Shown here: in pieces, positions 63,387 to 64,000 of the stretch | How the letters are laid out: the number at the start of each line of letters is the position of its first letter | Numbering within the stretch: position 1 is the first letter of the stretch | Source: Jacaranda mimosifolia | Taxonomy: Eukaryota > Streptophyta > Magnoliopsida > Lamiales > Bignoniaceae | Assembly: GCA_018894105.1 (NCBI GenBank) | Contig: CM032123.1 | Span: forward strand, 2,109,001 to 2,173,000 | DNA: 64,000 nucleotides | Direction: 5' to 3' | The notes under the pieces: generated by a model | The model's input: the letters and a program-made list of their open reading frames with translations, nothing else | What the model was told of the DNA's origin: nothing | Databases searched by the model: none | Program-made: the position numbers and the translations under genes

Positions 63387-63501
63387 TCATTCAAGATCAA
63401 CAATTCCAAAATTGGAGAGGAGGATTTTAACTTGATCCACAAAGTCAGACCCTGTTGCATACTCTGTCAACATTCCCACGGCAAAACCAAACATTGCCCA
63501 C
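63387..63501 (-). CDS. Light-harvesting-like protein, last exon (partial)
   Basis: On the - strand a splice acceptor (TTTTCAG) at 63502-63508 precedes a 38-codon final exon ending at TGA 63387-63389. It reads (R)WAMFGFAVGMLTEYATG and ends NFGIVDLE. The RWAMFGF segment followed by a TEYATG turn is the core of a chlorophyll a/b-binding (LHC) helix, as in ELIP, SEP and one-helix proteins of the thylakoid. Upstream exons must lie right of 64000, since no suitable donor exon is seen in the remaining 500 bp. Which LHC-like family it belongs to is not certain. Confidence 0.65.
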
Positions 63502-64000
63502 CTGAAAATGGCACATGAAAATTGATGAGGAAAGAATTATTAAAAGATTTAAATAAGCCTACTCTTAATCAATTCTTTCAAAATACCCAAGGATCCATGT
63601 CTCTCTTAATCAATTCATTCTTGCCACGTGTAAATTGGGGTGATGGCCACCTCAACCAAATGGCATCTAACCAACTCAATCGTCACTATAAATACCCCTC
63701 ATTTAATGCTTTGGGATCATTTAAGGAGATCTATTTCCAACCTTTACTTCTCATATCCCTATTTACCAAACTCTAAAACTTACTACCTTCTTTCTATCGG
63801 CTGTCCCGTAAGTACTCACTCGAGCTCCCATTATTCGTCGACCTCTCAATCAGTGACAAATATACTAACTTCATTTCTTGCGACATCAAAAATGGTGGCA
63901 AGATAATAGCTAGCTTTAGTAAAAAACTGTTCAAGTTTACGTTTATATATATATGGACGTTCAGTTTGGGAAACAGGATGAAGAAAATCATGTCAATCAG
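63502..64000. other. Probable intron with promoter-like insert
   Basis: This would be intron of the LHC-like gene. On the + strand CACTATAAATACCCC (63683-63697) is a strong TATA-like context, after a CACGTG at 63626-63631. It may be part of a retrotransposon LTR cut by the window edge. No coding exon is seen. Confidence 0.35.

Noticed and set aside
1..64000. CRISPR arrays, rRNA genes and functional tRNA genes
   Set aside because: No regularly spaced identical repeats, no rRNA sequence and no complete cloverleaf were seen. The tRNA-like boxes found belong to SINEs.

Overview
This window is nuclear DNA from a flowering plant, most likely a eudicot. The genes have GT-AG introns, including a 13-exon cellulose synthase and two leucine-rich-repeat receptor kinases that each carry one intron in the kinase domain. 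The plant-specific families present are AP2/ERF, a PMEI-type inhibitor and DUF3511. They sit in long AT-rich spacers full of small plant transposons. I cannot name the species from sequence alone.

Layout. 1-5041 is AT-rich spacer with two SINE copies, a MITE and an unexplained 45-codon ORF. 5042-11882 is an integrated, decayed plant pararetrovirus (Caulimoviridae, florendovirus/petuvirus-like). It is one genome unit of 6,810 bp bounded by a 31-bp direct repeat whose right copy stops two bases into the tRNA-Met primer site. It has a TATA box, a poly(A) signal, at least five frameshifts and four in-frame TAG stops, so it is a fossil. 14582-20529 (+) is a CESA6-clade cellulose synthase in 13 exons (1,092 aa). 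It faces a non-RD LRR-XII receptor kinase (21245-24396, -). A second, RD-type MIK2-like receptor kinase follows on the same strand (27374-31244, -).

31300-46700 has no intact gene and is a transposon yard: SINEs of two related tRNA-derived types, Tourist-like and other MITEs, a hAT element with a perfect 8-bp target duplication, a Helitron-like element with a terminal hairpin and CTAG end, and a relic RNase H-like fragment. 46883-48229 (+) is a group X (ABR1/ERF110-like) ERF factor with an upstream ORF in its leader. 48230-53040 is again repeats, including a tandem duplication that contains a SINE and a MITE that has picked up foreign sequence. 53043-53744 (+) is a secreted PMEI-domain protein with a Pro/Asn/Lys-rich linker. 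57565-57816 (+) is a DUF3511 protein. 58226-61610 (-) is a six-exon CDK-like kinase of the At1g54610 type. 63387-63501 (-) is the last exon of a light-harvesting-like protein whose other exons lie beyond the right edge.

The host genes are independent single genes. Loosely related themes are cell-wall synthesis and modification (CESA, PMEI-like) and surface perception (two receptor kinases), with no sign of a gene cluster. The most unusual objects are the pararetrovirus and its junctions, the SINEs with duplicated promoter boxes, and the MITE with internal captured DNA.
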